DNA of 64,000 nt from Halocatena pleomorpha (GTDB taxonomy: Archaea > Halobacteriota > Halobacteria > Halobacteriales > Haloarculaceae): the NCBI RefSeq assembly GCF_003862495.1, contig NZ_RRCH01000028.1, positions 62,001 through 126,000 of the forward strand, given 5' to 3'. Numbering within the stretch: the stretch's first letter is position 1; each line of letters starts with the position of its first letter. Below are positions 38,581 to 46,543 of this stretch, one piece after another. Made by a program: the position numbers and the translations under genes. The notes below the pieces were generated by a model, which saw only the letters and a list, made by a program, of their open reading frames with translations, searched no databases and had not been told where the DNA came from.

Positions 38581-38848
38581 ACCATCCACTTGTCTCCCGT
38601 CGGAGAGAGGAGCACGCCGACCCCAATGCCGATGAGCACTCCGTTGATGATATGTCCGCTCTTATTCACTACAGTATTAATTTAATTATAAATAATAATG
38701 AATGTATGGGCATCAAGGGGATGACCGACTCCGGTGGTTGCGTGCGTGGAACTACATCCACTATTATCACCAACCGACCGCCTTGCACGAGCTCGTCGAG
38801 TGAGCACTGCACTGTGCGCTCACCGCGTGAGGGAGACCGAAAAAAGAA
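38581..38848. other. short remnant region, one 33-codon fragment
   Basis: A plus-strand ATG frame at 38702-38803 ends in TGA and reads protein-like (DDRLRWLRAWNYIHYYHQPT). It resembles the tail of some larger protein, perhaps a transposase, but is too short to place. AT-rich DNA lies just upstream. Confidence 0.3.
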
Positions 38849-39640
38849 TCAGGAGAACTGCGAAAGAAGAGTCGAATTCGTTCGTGACTGTCGTGAGGAG
38901 TTCGCGGCCGTCACGCAAGCGGTCCAATATGCGAAACCGCTGCCTCGCTGAAGCCAATGCTGCCATGACTGTTCTCGGGCGAGACAGCGCACTGGTTCAT
39001 CAACGGGATCGAGTGCGTACACGAATCGATCCTCGCCGCCGTCGAGGTCTGGGCCTGTCGTGTAGATGGTCCCACCAACCGCTGTCACATCGGAGAATTC
39101 GGCTCCTACCGGCGCGTCGATCCGCTACAATCGTTCCCCAGTGGCTGCGTTCACAGCGACCATAGCTGCATGCGATGGGTTATCATCATCAAAAATATTG
39201 AAGCGAACGGGAGCAAATACGACACCATCCATTACTGTCGGGCTCTGAACATCGGAGCCCATCGACTCTGGGACTCTGTCAGGCACCTCGGCTGAACTCC
39301 CAGTGAATGGTTCCGTCGGCTGAATCAAGCGCCTACAACCCATCGCCAGCGGCGTACACTGTCCCGTCGACGACGCAGACGGAATCGCGCTCGTGCCACC
39401 CGCCGAGCCCCTCTTTCCATGCTTTCGTGATCTCCCCTGTTGGTCCGATATCGGTTGCGAAACGTGCGTTATAAGCTGTGTTTCCTGCTGGGTGTGTCCA
39501 TTGCTCGTTTCCGATCGCCTCCGAGGCTGCCTGTGTAGGAGCGCTTGCACTGGAGAGGACACCAGCACCGGCGACTGTGCCCACCGTTCCAGCGAGAAAG
39601 ACTCGTCGGCTGACGAGGATCCGCGAGAGAGTCCGCCGAC
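38849..39640 (-). pseudogene. decayed Tat-exported PQQ-type beta-propeller protein
   Basis: Read on the minus strand, the pieces fall in three frames. The first carries a Tat-like signal (SRRVFLAGTVGTVAGAGVLS) and the first blade (NEQWTHPAGNTAYNARFATD, then VCVVDGTVYAAGDG). The second carries blades such as SPTVMDGVVFAPVRFNIFD and AAMVAVNAATGERL. The third carries TAVGGTIYTTGPDLDGGEDR and FVYALDPVD. These are the DG.vY/.alda.tG repeats of PQQ-binding-like propellers, which in haloarchaea are common secreted proteins. At least two frameshifts or stops break the gene. Confidence 0.7.
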
Positions 39641-40058
39641 TGATCCCGGTGCTCTGGGCGACACTGTACCTGCAGGAACTCCTCGATGTCGGGGACGAGA
39701 TAGCCGTCGTCGTCAGTGCCTATCAAAATACAGATGAGCAAGATGAGTGGCTTGAGGCTTGACCCCCGAGGTGGTTCACCGACACAAGGGCCCGTGCGGT
39801 TCTGACTGTGGTGGGTGTCCACGGGTCCCCATCTGTGAGGAAAGCGACGTGACGACGATACTGTCCTGACGACACACCTCAACAAGCCGGACTAATCAGA
39901 AGAGTTGCTCTCGAACCGACTCACCTCGGCTGGTTCCGAAGCTGTCTTTCATCGCTCCGGTGGTAACGCGAGGAGGATCTTTGTGGTAGTAAAATCGTAA
40001 GCAGTAGACGTTCTATCGTGTGCATACTTATCTAATCGGTACCTTTATTAGGATGCAT
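39641..40058. other. intergenic region before the origin
   Basis: No supported gene. A minus-strand frame near 39655-39770 contains GTDDDGYLVPDIEEFLQ and may be the N-terminal end of the broken propeller gene or of another lost gene. Nothing else was recognised. Confidence 0.3.
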
Positions 40059-40242
40059 TAGGAAACCACAACCGTAGTCTGTTGTCACCAGAGGCGCGGC
40101 CGCTTTGCGGGCGCGCCCCGGAGGGGCGTTCCGTCCGAAGGACGGAACGTCCCGAAGGGCGGACGTAGTCCGCTCAAAGGGCGCGGCTTCCAAGCCGCGC
40201 CCTTTAATAGCCTGCTACAGCAGGCTTGGATGAATTCCTAAT
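40059..40242. repeat. cluster of consecutive perfect DNA hairpins bounded by an 8-bp inverted repeat
   Basis: Five perfect palindromes with loops of 2-3 bases follow each other. They are 40114-40128 (6-bp arms cgcccc/ggggcg), 40127-40149 (10-bp arms cgttccgtcc/ggacggaacg), 40159-40173 (6-bp arms gcggac/gtccgc), 40176-40205 (14-bp arms aaagggcgcggctt/aagccgcgcccttt) and 40209-40226 (8-bp arms agcctgct/agcaggct). attaggaa at 40059-40066 and ttcctaat at 40235-40242 form inverted ends. The GC-rich core contrasts sharply with AT-rich flanks. It could be a MITE-like element or part of the replication origin. No protein is encoded. Confidence 0.8.
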
Positions 40243-40289
40243 ATGGTTTTGAGTGGTTTTTGGAGGTAGCTAGCCGTCTCTGAACGATC

Positions 40290-40689
40290 GCTTCGTTCCC
40301 TTATTTTGATCTTCACTCGGTGCGAGGTGTGTGTCTGGTGAACCGCCTGTCCTCTCGTTTGGGTCTTCACTCGGTATGAGGTGTGGGTGAGATACAGCGT
40401 TATAGCTTATAAAGCAGTCTAAATCTGACTCTCGACGCATTTGCCGCTGGAATATTCGGGTTCACTCGGTATGAGGTGTAGGGAGAAGATTATCGATCGC
40501 TTCGCTCCTTTGTTTTGATCTTCACTCGGTGCGAGGTGTGTGTCTGATCAATCGTCGCCGCTTCTGTACGATCTTCACTCGGTATGGGGTGTGGGTGAGT
40601 TATCGTGTTATAGCCTATAAAGCAGTCTGAAACAGGTCTATGTTGTCTCTATCATCAAAATATCCGAATTCACTCGGTATGAGGTGAGG
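40290..40689 (+). repeat. Orc1/Cdc6-linked replication origin: six iterons in a 209-bp tandem duplication
   Basis: The direct repeat TTCACTCGGTATGAGGTGT (variants with GCGAGG or GGGG) occurs six times, starting at about 40312, 40366, 40461, 40521, 40574 and 40669. The spacings are 54, 95, 60, 53 and 95 bases, so repeats 1-3 and 4-6 form two copies of one unit offset by 209 bp. The DNA between them is duplicated too: the gatcgcttcg...gatcttcac lead-in recurs, and gttatagcttataaagcag (near 40400) recurs as gttatagcctataaagcag (near 40608). The last repeat lies just before the orc1/cdc6 gene. This is the usual layout of a haloarchaeal origin, where such repeats bind the adjacent Orc1/Cdc6. Confidence 0.8.
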
Positions 40690-40722
40690 AAGATTTATCT
40701 GGTCTTGTATTCATGCCATGAT

Positions 40723-41919
40723 ATGGATGATGGATTAACCGACAATATATATCAAACAGGAGATATTTTCTCAAACCGGGAGCTTGTGCGTGTCGGGTAC
40801 GTTCCTAAACTAAGCCGAATCGTTGGGAGAGATGATGAGGTCCGTGAGGTTGGTGGTGCGCTCGGCCCCGCGATACAAGGAGGGCCACCAGAAACATGCA
40901 TTATCTACGGAAAGACAGGTACGGGAAAATCACTCGTTGCGAGGTGTGTGACCCGGGGGGCTGTGAAACGAGCGCAGGATAACGGACATTCGTTCCAGTA
41001 CTGCTATGTCGATTGCTCTGACTATCAGACAGAGGCCAAAGCTAGTCGTGAGATGGCCCGTGGTCTGGAAGAACAGCTCCATGCGGACAAATCAATCCCA
41101 CGGATTGGTATTGGGGCCGCCGATTACCGTGATATAACATGGGAACTGCTCTCTGAATACGACATTGACTCTTTTGTCGTTATCCTTGATGAAATTGACA
41201 AACTGGAGAACGATGAGATTCTCCGCAGTGTATCACGCGCTAAGGAATCCGGAAAATCGAAAACAAATATCGGAGTTATTTGCATCAGCAACAAGATCGA
41301 ATACCGAAAACGGTTCAGCGAGCGTGTTGATTCAAGTCTTCAGGAAAACGACCTCGTATTCGATCCATATGATGCTCACCAGCTCCGGAATATTCTTACG
41401 AATCGTAAAGACGCGTTTAAAGAGGGTGTCTTGGAGAAGTCCGTGATTCCAAAGATAGCTGCTTCGTCAGCACAAGAGCATGGCGACGCTAGAAAGGCCG
41501 TTGACACGCTGTATGAGGCTGGCCGTCTCGCAGAAAAGGCGGGCGCTAGCACAGTCACCAATGATTTCGTTGATGAAGCCTTAAAGAAGGCAGAAGCGAA
41601 TCGATTTAAAGAGCTAGTTTCCGGACAGCCACCGCAGGTGAAGCTGGTCTTGGCAGCGCTAGCATCACTAACGAAGGCACAAGATCGAGACCAGTTCAGA
41701 ACTTCAACGGTCTACGATTGGTATAAGAGAGCTGCTGCTGAAGAAGGGAAACAGCCGCTCAGCTACGATCGAGTATCTAAGCTTCTTCGAGAACAAGGTT
41801 TCTTGGGTATCACCGAGAGTGAGCACACGGGTGGTGGATATGGTGAGGGAAGCTACATGGTGCATCGGCTACTTCGTGATCCCGACATCGTCGTTGAGGC
41901 ACTCAACGATGCCAGCTAG
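40723..41919 (+). CDS. Orc1/Cdc6-family replication initiator
   Basis: AAA+ ATPase of about 398 residues that binds origin repeats and starts replication. From the preferred start: NREL.RVGYVPKLSRIVGRDDEV at the beginning, Walker A IYGKTGTGKSLVAR, Walker B SFVVILDEIDKL and sensor 1 GVICISNK. The C-terminal winged helix is visible (SLTKAQDRDQFRTSTVYDWY, DRVSKLLREQGFL, GGGYGEGSYMVHRL). Starts at 40684 (GTG) and 40723 (ATG) are both in frame. The first would overlap the last iteron, so the ATG is preferred. The gene has its own set of iterons immediately upstream. It may belong to a chromosomal secondary origin, a megaplasmid or an integrated replicon; the sequence cannot tell which. Confidence 0.9.
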   Translation: MDDGLTDNIYQTGDIFSNRELVRVGYVPKLSRIVGRDDEVREVGGALGPAIQGGPPETCIIYGKTGTGKSLVARCVTRGAVKRAQDNGHSFQYCYVDCSDYQTEAKASREMARGLEEQLHADKSIPRIGIGAADYRDITWELLSEYDIDSFVVILDEIDKLENDEILRSVSRAKESGKSKTNIGVICISNKIEYRKRFSERVDSSLQENDLVFDPYDAHQLRNILTNRKDAFKEGVLEKSVIPKIAASSAQEHGDARKAVDTLYEAGRLAEKAGASTVTNDFVDEALKKAEANRFKELVSGQPPQVKLVLAALASLTKAQDRDQFRTSTVYDWYKRAAAEEGKQPLSYDRVSKLLREQGFLGITESEHTGGGYGEGSYMVHRLLRDPDIVVEALNDAS

Positions 41920-42060
41920 TGGGTGTGCCTTCGCCAGTAAGTGTTAGTTCCGCTGTTGGGCATACGCCTAGAGAGAGTACCGACTACCGAGAAGACTCGT
42001 CTCATATTCTTTCAGTCAGTAGCGAAGACCGTGGTCTGTGGGCATCTGTGATTCAGATTT

Positions 42061-43077
42061 TCAGTCGGTGTTGGATGGCTTCGTAGGTTCGACATCGGTG
42101 TCGATTGCGTCTCCGTATTCGCTATTGCCGACAGTTACACCACCCGGTGGGGTGACGGTGTCCAAGAGATCACGAATGATATCAACTGGCAAGCGGTCAC
42201 TCAACTCTGCTTCAGTGCTCAACACTAGCCGGTGTCGAAGCACCGGGAGGGCCAACGCTTTCACGTCATCGGGAATCACGTAGTTCCGTCCATGGATTGC
42301 CGCCCGTGCTTTCGAAGTGTGGAGCAGAGCTAGCGTCGCACGAGGTGATCCGCCGTAGACGAGATCTTGATGTGTTCGAGACGCACTCACGAGCGATTGG
42401 ACGTAGGACTTGATGGACTCCGCAACGTGAACGGTTCGCACTTGTTCACGAGCAGCCAGAATATCCCTGACGGTGACGACCTGGGAGAGGTCTGCTGGAT
42501 TGAGGCCCGGTGTCTCGTTAAAGCGGTCTATGAGCCGTATCTCATCCTCATCAGAAGGAACGTCAACGATGAGTTTGCACTGGAATCGGTCGCGTTGAGC
42601 TTCGGGAAGTTCGTACGTGCCTTCCATCTCGATAGGATTCTGTGTAGCAATTACCATAAACGGCGTCGGCAATGAAAGCGTGTCTCCTTCGATCGTGACG
42701 GTCCTTTCCTGCATTCCTTCGAGCAGCGCACTCTGTGTTTTCGGTGTCGCACGGTTGATTTCATCGGCAACGAGCAAATTCGTGAAAATCGGTCCCCGTT
42801 GGAGGCTGAAATCACCGGTCCCTTCTCGATAGACGTGAGAGCCTGTAATATCCGCTGGGAGTAGATCAGGCGTCATCTGAATCCGATTGAACTCAAATCC
42901 GATCGCGTGCGCGAATGCGTTTGCAATCGTCGTTTTGGCGACGCCGGGAACCCCTTCAAGAAGAATATGGCCTCGCGTGAACAGCGAGGCAGTGATTCCT
43001 TCGATAATATTGTCATTACCAATGAGGATCGTGTTCATCTCCTCTGTGAGCGCAGAGTAGACTTCTTGGGGATTCAT
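42061..43077 (-). CDS. MoxR-family AAA+ ATPase
   Basis: AAA+ ATPase of 338 residues of the MoxR family, chaperone-like proteins that assemble or activate partners with vWA domains. Walker A is GVPGVAKTT (42-50), Walker B is LLVADEINR (101-109), and the family motif ALLEGMQERTVTIEG follows. The lid domain is at the C terminus. It is followed on the other side by a DUF4350 gene 67 bp upstream on the same strand, and a DUF58 gene lies 3.5 kb away, which is the classic partner set. It converges on the orc1/cdc6 gene. Confidence 0.95.
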   Translation of the reverse strand: MNPQEVYSALTEEMNTILIGNDNIIEGITASLFTRGHILLEGVPGVAKTTIANAFAHAIGFEFNRIQMTPDLLPADITGSHVYREGTGDFSLQRGPIFTNLLVADEINRATPKTQSALLEGMQERTVTIEGDTLSLPTPFMVIATQNPIEMEGTYELPEAQRDRFQCKLIVDVPSDEDEIRLIDRFNETPGLNPADLSQVVTVRDILAAREQVRTVHVAESIKSYVQSLVSASRTHQDLVYGGSPRATLALLHTSKARAAIHGRNYVIPDDVKALALPVLRHRLVLSTEAELSDRLPVDIIRDLLDTVTPPGGVTVGNSEYGDAIDTDVEPTKPSNTD

Positions 43078-43144
43078 CCTTACCAGGGCTTCAGCGCCAA
43101 TACGGATAAATCAATGGTTAAAGAGATGAAAATAATACTACTAG

Positions 43145-44227
43145 TTACTTGGATCGTTCTTCACGGTACGCCGTGACGATACGTTGGATACGCACAGCAT
43201 CCCAGTTGGGGTGTTGCTCTTGTAGATAGGAAACCATCGCTGATTCAGACATTGAGGAGAACTGCCCGTCTACTCGATCCGGTGGCTGGTCACTACACCG
43301 GGCCATGAGCGCGTTCCACCGTTGAGTGACGCCACTTGGTCGCTGTGTCCACAGAAGGATGAGTGAAAGACATCCACACCCAACGAGAAGTTGCCACAGT
43401 GCCGACTCTCGAATGATCAAGACGGCGAGTTTGAGGGGTGGTATTTGGGACGTGTGTGAGTAATCGAGCACCACCGTTCCGTGATTACCGATGACTGCCC
43501 GGACAAACGCCCGGTTTCCCGGTCGGTCCAGCATGGTGTTGATCAAGACGCTCGGATCACTAACGACGAATACTCGTCCTGCACCGATCTGTTCGACGGT
43601 GGCGACAGGCATCGAAGAAATCGTTTCGTCGTCGTCGAGTTTTTGATTCTGATTTACATCGAGATAACCGTACTCGGACGTGTCAACGAGAACGGTCGCA
43701 CCTCGTGGCGACACTACCGTGCCGTGATTGAGCGTGAGCGCTGAAACGTTCGAGACAAGCGACTGGTTCGAGACGTTGTCCGCAATTGGCATGGCTGGAG
43801 AGCGGTAGTGGCGACGCTCGTCTCGGATTGGACGACCGTCGAGACGGGCATCGGTTCCGAGCATCGAGAGTAGATGATTCGTCTGCGTCCTGTAATCACC
43901 CGCGACGAGAAGCGTTCCACCACGCCGAATAAATCGTTGCAGACGAACTCGGTCGGCAGTGGAATACGTCTCATCGGGTGAGAGAATAATCCCAACGGTA
44001 TCGTTTGGGTTGACCTGCGAATAGGCAGTCGTCTCGTGGGCGACTTGTGGATTCGCTCCGGTGCCTTCCGTGACGCTACGGAGATTGCTCGTCCCATCCC
44101 ATGCATCATTATATATACCAAATGTGGCACCTGATGTCGATGCTGCAAAGAGGAGACTCACTACGATCAGGAGAGTGAACCCGCCAAGGACAACCGTTGG
44201 CATCGAATAGTCGGTTGATCGCTTCAC
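43145..44227 (-). CDS. DUF4350-domain membrane protein
   Basis: Protein of about 360 residues. A single N-terminal membrane helix (PTVVLGGFTLLIVVSLLFAAS, about 9-29) is followed by an extracytoplasmic DUF4350 domain (NDTVGIILSPDETYSTADRVRLQRFIRRGGTLLVAGDY, GRVFVVSDPSVLIN) and by a second helix near 250 (LLVGCGCLSLILLW). A short cytoplasmic tail with RIVTAYREER ends it. The start is the GTG at 44227, two bases after the stop of the small upstream gene. A longer in-frame extension to 44521 exists but overlaps that gene completely and is not protein-like. DUF4350 proteins recur in MoxR/DUF58 clusters; their function is unknown. Confidence 0.85.
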   Translation of the reverse strand: MKRSTDYSMPTVVLGGFTLLIVVSLLFAASTSGATFGIYNDAWDGTSNLRSVTEGTGANPQVAHETTAYSQVNPNDTVGIILSPDETYSTADRVRLQRFIRRGGTLLVAGDYRTQTNHLLSMLGTDARLDGRPIRDERRHYRSPAMPIADNVSNQSLVSNVSALTLNHGTVVSPRGATVLVDTSEYGYLDVNQNQKLDDDETISSMPVATVEQIGAGRVFVVSDPSVLINTMLDRPGNRAFVRAVIGNHGTVVLDYSHTSQIPPLKLAVLIIRESALWQLLVGCGCLSLILLWTQRPSGVTQRWNALMARCSDQPPDRVDGQFSSMSESAMVSYLQEQHPNWDAVRIQRIVTAYREERSK

Positions 44228-44229
44228 GC

Positions 44230-44505
44230 TTAGAACACCCCCGATGGCAGAATCGCCAGAATTCGGCGAACGACGATGATAGTGAAGACGACAAACCCAA
44301 CCAGAATGAACCACTTCAGCCTTCGCTGCCACGCCGGCGTCACATTGAACGGGGCGGTGAGTTCGACGAGAACGAGCAATCCGATGAACGAGAGGACGAA
44401 AAACAACTCCAGAGAGAGAGACTGCAAAGCCGCTAATACGAGAATGGATACGAGCATCCACGAAATTTGTACGTAGATTAACCGTTGACGTTGTTGAGTT
44501 ATCAT
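44230..44505 (-). CDS. small three-helix membrane protein of the MoxR cluster
   Basis: A 91-residue membrane protein with three hydrophobic segments (LIYVQISWMLVSILVLAAL; LELFFVLSFIGLLVLVEL; WFILVGFVVFTIIVVRRIL) and a Gln/Arg-rich start (MITQQRQR). It ends two bases before the DUF4350 start, so it is translationally coupled to it. No family was recognised, but small membrane genes at this place are common in haloarchaeal MoxR clusters. Confidence 0.7.
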   Translation of the reverse strand: MITQQRQRLIYVQISWMLVSILVLAALQSLSLELFFVLSFIGLLVLVELTAPFNVTPAWQRRLKWFILVGFVVFTIIVVRRILAILPSGVF

Positions 44506-44629
44506 CTATATACCCACACAAAAAGCGAGTTTACTAAAGTATCGATCTTGGGCACTCGCCACATCTGGTGGCTTCGAGCCGGTCACTCAAGCCGAAGTGT
44601 CTAACAGCCTGTCCGAGAAACAAGGTACT

Positions 44630-45154
44630 ATGTGGCCATGGGGACATCTCGCCGCCGGCTATCTCCTTTACTCACTTTGGTGTCGAGCAAACTGTCGCTC
44701 TCCCACAGCACTCGGCGCTGTGACCGTCGCGTTCGGAACACAGTTTCCTGATCTGGTCGACAAGCCACTTGCCTGGACGTTTGCCATCCTCCCGTCTGGA
44801 CGCACGCTGACGCATTCGCTGTTGACTGCCACACTCCTTTTTGGCATTTTCCGGATTGTCACTCGACGGTACAAAATACGAACACCATTGGGTGCGCTCG
44901 CCATCGGATACCTAAGCCACCTCGCGATGGACGCAGTGAGTCCGCTTGTGCAGGGACGGTTTGAGGCTGTGAGTTTCCTACTGTGGCCGGTGCTTCCATT
45001 GCCGTCGTCTGAGACACCTAATAGCTTCTCCGCTCACTTCGCGAACCTCGGCCCAACGCCGTTCGACCTCTTTCAGCTTGTGCTCGCAGGAGTAGCGTTT
45101 ATCGTCTGGATTGCCGATGGTGCCCCCGGAGCTTCCAAACTCCGTGAGTGGTAG
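44630..45154 (+). CDS. membrane-bound metal-dependent hydrolase (YdjM-like)
   Basis: Integral membrane protein of about 174 residues of the LexA-binding/YdjM family (PF04307). The conserved metal-binding motifs are GHLAAGYL near the N terminus, FGTQFPDLVDK, SGRTLTHSL and GYLSHLAMDAVSP, with about four membrane segments between them. The ATG at 44630 gives the typical start WPWGHL; a GTG at 44597 is in frame but unnecessary. The reaction of this family is not well defined (phospholipase-like activity has been suggested). It interrupts the MoxR/DUF58 cluster in the opposite direction. Confidence 0.83.
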   Translation: MWPWGHLAAGYLLYSLWCRANCRSPTALGAVTVAFGTQFPDLVDKPLAWTFAILPSGRTLTHSLLTATLLFGIFRIVTRRYKIRTPLGALAIGYLSHLAMDAVSPLVQGRFEAVSFLLWPVLPLPSSETPNSFSAHFANLGPTPFDLFQLVLAGVAFIVWIADGAPGASKLREW

Positions 45155-45199
45155 CCGACTACGACACAAGAACACGTGGCGGAGCAGTAGCACGACACA

Positions 45200-46093
45200 T
45201 CACTCTTCAGACTCTAGCGAACAGCTTACGAGATAGTCGACGCGCTCGTCCTTGCCCGTCGTACTTTCAAGCGTGACTGGTCGTTCTGCCCATCGTACGA
45301 CTCCGACTGCGATGAACGACGCGACGGGGTGGTCAAAGCGGTCAACTGCGCCGTATCGACTGTCACTAACGCCGATACTCACGCGGCCATTCGTTTTGTC
45401 CACGTCCGGCGTTGCGCTCCCAACAAGCTCAAACCCCTCAACGAGTGCGTCCGCGAGTCGATCGGCGAGCTCAGGGAGATCGTCTGCCGGATCGTCGACC
45501 ATCGACTCAAACTCCCGAAACAAGCCAGCGCCTGTCGGTGGAACGGCGACGCCTCGGTGTCGCTCGTTGGCCGTCGCAACGAACAATGTAGCCGCGTCAT
45601 CTGGCGACGGCAGGTCGTGGTTGCGGTGGTGGGGAACGAAAATGCGGACACCCGCATCGGCTCCCGCCGTATTACCGGTGGGGAGATAGATGATCGTCTC
45701 GGACAACCCGAGCGAATCGATGAGTTCAGCGCCAAGTTCGGCGTGTGCAGCATACATTCGCTCGCCAACCGTTGCCGAGACGAACTGCTCCGGTGTTAGG
45801 AAGTAGATGAGAATCGCCCCGAACAACCCTGTTCCAGCGAGTGCAAAGAAGACGGCCTGTGAGGAGGGAAAGAGCACTCCCAAACCGCCGACTACCGCTC
45901 CGAGGCCAGCCATCGCGAGTGCCGTACGCCGATACCGTGACTGTCGGGCGCGGCGAATATCGTCGCGTAACCGCCTGTTTTCTTCCATGAGCAGTTCGAG
46001 TCGGGCGGCGAGGTCGGCCTCCGAAGTAGAGTCTGATGCCGCCGCTGTTTCATCATCTCTATCCGTGGTCCATGGGGTTGCAGTGTTACTCAT
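45200..46093 (-). CDS. coiled-coil membrane protein of the DUF58 operon, unknown function
   Basis: Protein of about 297 residues. A polar acidic N terminus leads to a short coiled coil at about 28-55 (ADLAARLELLMEENRRLRDDI) and two adjacent membrane helices at about 58-105 (ALAMAGLGAVVGGLGVLF and AVFFALAGTGLFGAILIYFL). A cytoplasmic or extracellular domain of about 190 residues follows (VGERMYAAHAELGAELIDSLGL, then DAGVRIFVPHHRNHDLPSP). The start is the ATG at 46093; the longer frame to 46375 runs through the next gene. It overlaps the upstream gene by 8 bases. Similar proteins recur in haloarchaeal MoxR clusters. Confidence 0.8.
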   Translation of the reverse strand: MSNTATPWTTDRDDETAAASDSTSEADLAARLELLMEENRRLRDDIRRARQSRYRRTALAMAGLGAVVGGLGVLFPSSQAVFFALAGTGLFGAILIYFLTPEQFVSATVGERMYAAHAELGAELIDSLGLSETIIYLPTGNTAGADAGVRIFVPHHRNHDLPSPDDAATLFVATANERHRGVAVPPTGAGLFREFESMVDDPADDLPELADRLADALVEGFELVGSATPDVDKTNGRVSIGVSDSRYGAVDRFDHPVASFIAVGVVRWAERPVTLESTTGKDERVDYLVSCSLESEE

Positions 46094-46541
46094 AGGTGTT
46101 CTCTGACAGTCCGAGCGCAACGTGTTCGTACCGGTGCAATCCGTACGAGCCAATAGCGAATATGAGGCCAACGACTCCGAGTGCCGACCAGAGATGACCG
46201 TTCCCCCGTGCGAGCGCGAGCACACCCCCACCAAATACGATCGCAACGACGCTCGTAACGATTGCTCGCCAACGCGACGCGGCAAGCGTGAGTGCTGGCC
46301 CGACGAGGATGGCAAGGAGGCCGAGTTCCAACACGACAAGGTACGGAGTAGCAATGTTCTCGGCAAGCGCCCCAACTACTAGGTGTCCGAACGCGAACGT
46401 GTACAGCGTCGGCACCGTGTACCACGCGATGAGAACCGCAGTACCAGCGATGAGACCGGGTACTCCCGTTGTGACAGTGACAAGTACCGCGACGAGAAGT
46501 GCGCCGACGCCATCGAGCCGCGTCGGTTGCTCGTACCGCAT
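46086..46541 (-). CDS. membrane protein of the DUF58 operon, unknown function
   Basis: Integral membrane protein of 151 residues with about five hydrophobic segments (for example GVGALLVAVLVTVTTGVPGL, LVVGALAENIATPYLVVLEL, GHLWSALGVVGLIFAIGSYG). Its ATG lies two bases after the DUF58 stop, and its end overlaps the next gene by 8 bases, so it is the middle gene of a coupled three-gene operon. No family was named with confidence. Confidence 0.78.
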   Translation of the reverse strand: MRYEQPTRLDGVGALLVAVLVTVTTGVPGLIAGTAVLIAWYTVPTLYTFAFGHLVVGALAENIATPYLVVLELGLLAILVGPALTLAASRWRAIVTSVVAIVFGGGVLALARGNGHLWSALGVVGLIFAIGSYGLHRYEHVALGLSENTYE

Positions 46542-46543
46542 CG

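Noticed and set aside
40311-40689. Repeats taken as a CRISPR array
   Set aside because: Repeat spacing is irregular (53-95 bases), the spacers are themselves duplicated, and no cas gene is near. The position beside orc1/cdc6 fits origin iterons.
44228-44521. N-terminal extension of the DUF4350 gene to 44521
   Set aside because: It runs through the small membrane gene in another frame, and the extra 98 residues look random. The GTG at 44227 is better.
46094-46375. N-terminal extension of the coiled-coil gene to 46375
   Set aside because: It overlaps the whole 3' half of the 151-residue membrane gene, and the extra residues are Ser/Arg-rich noise.
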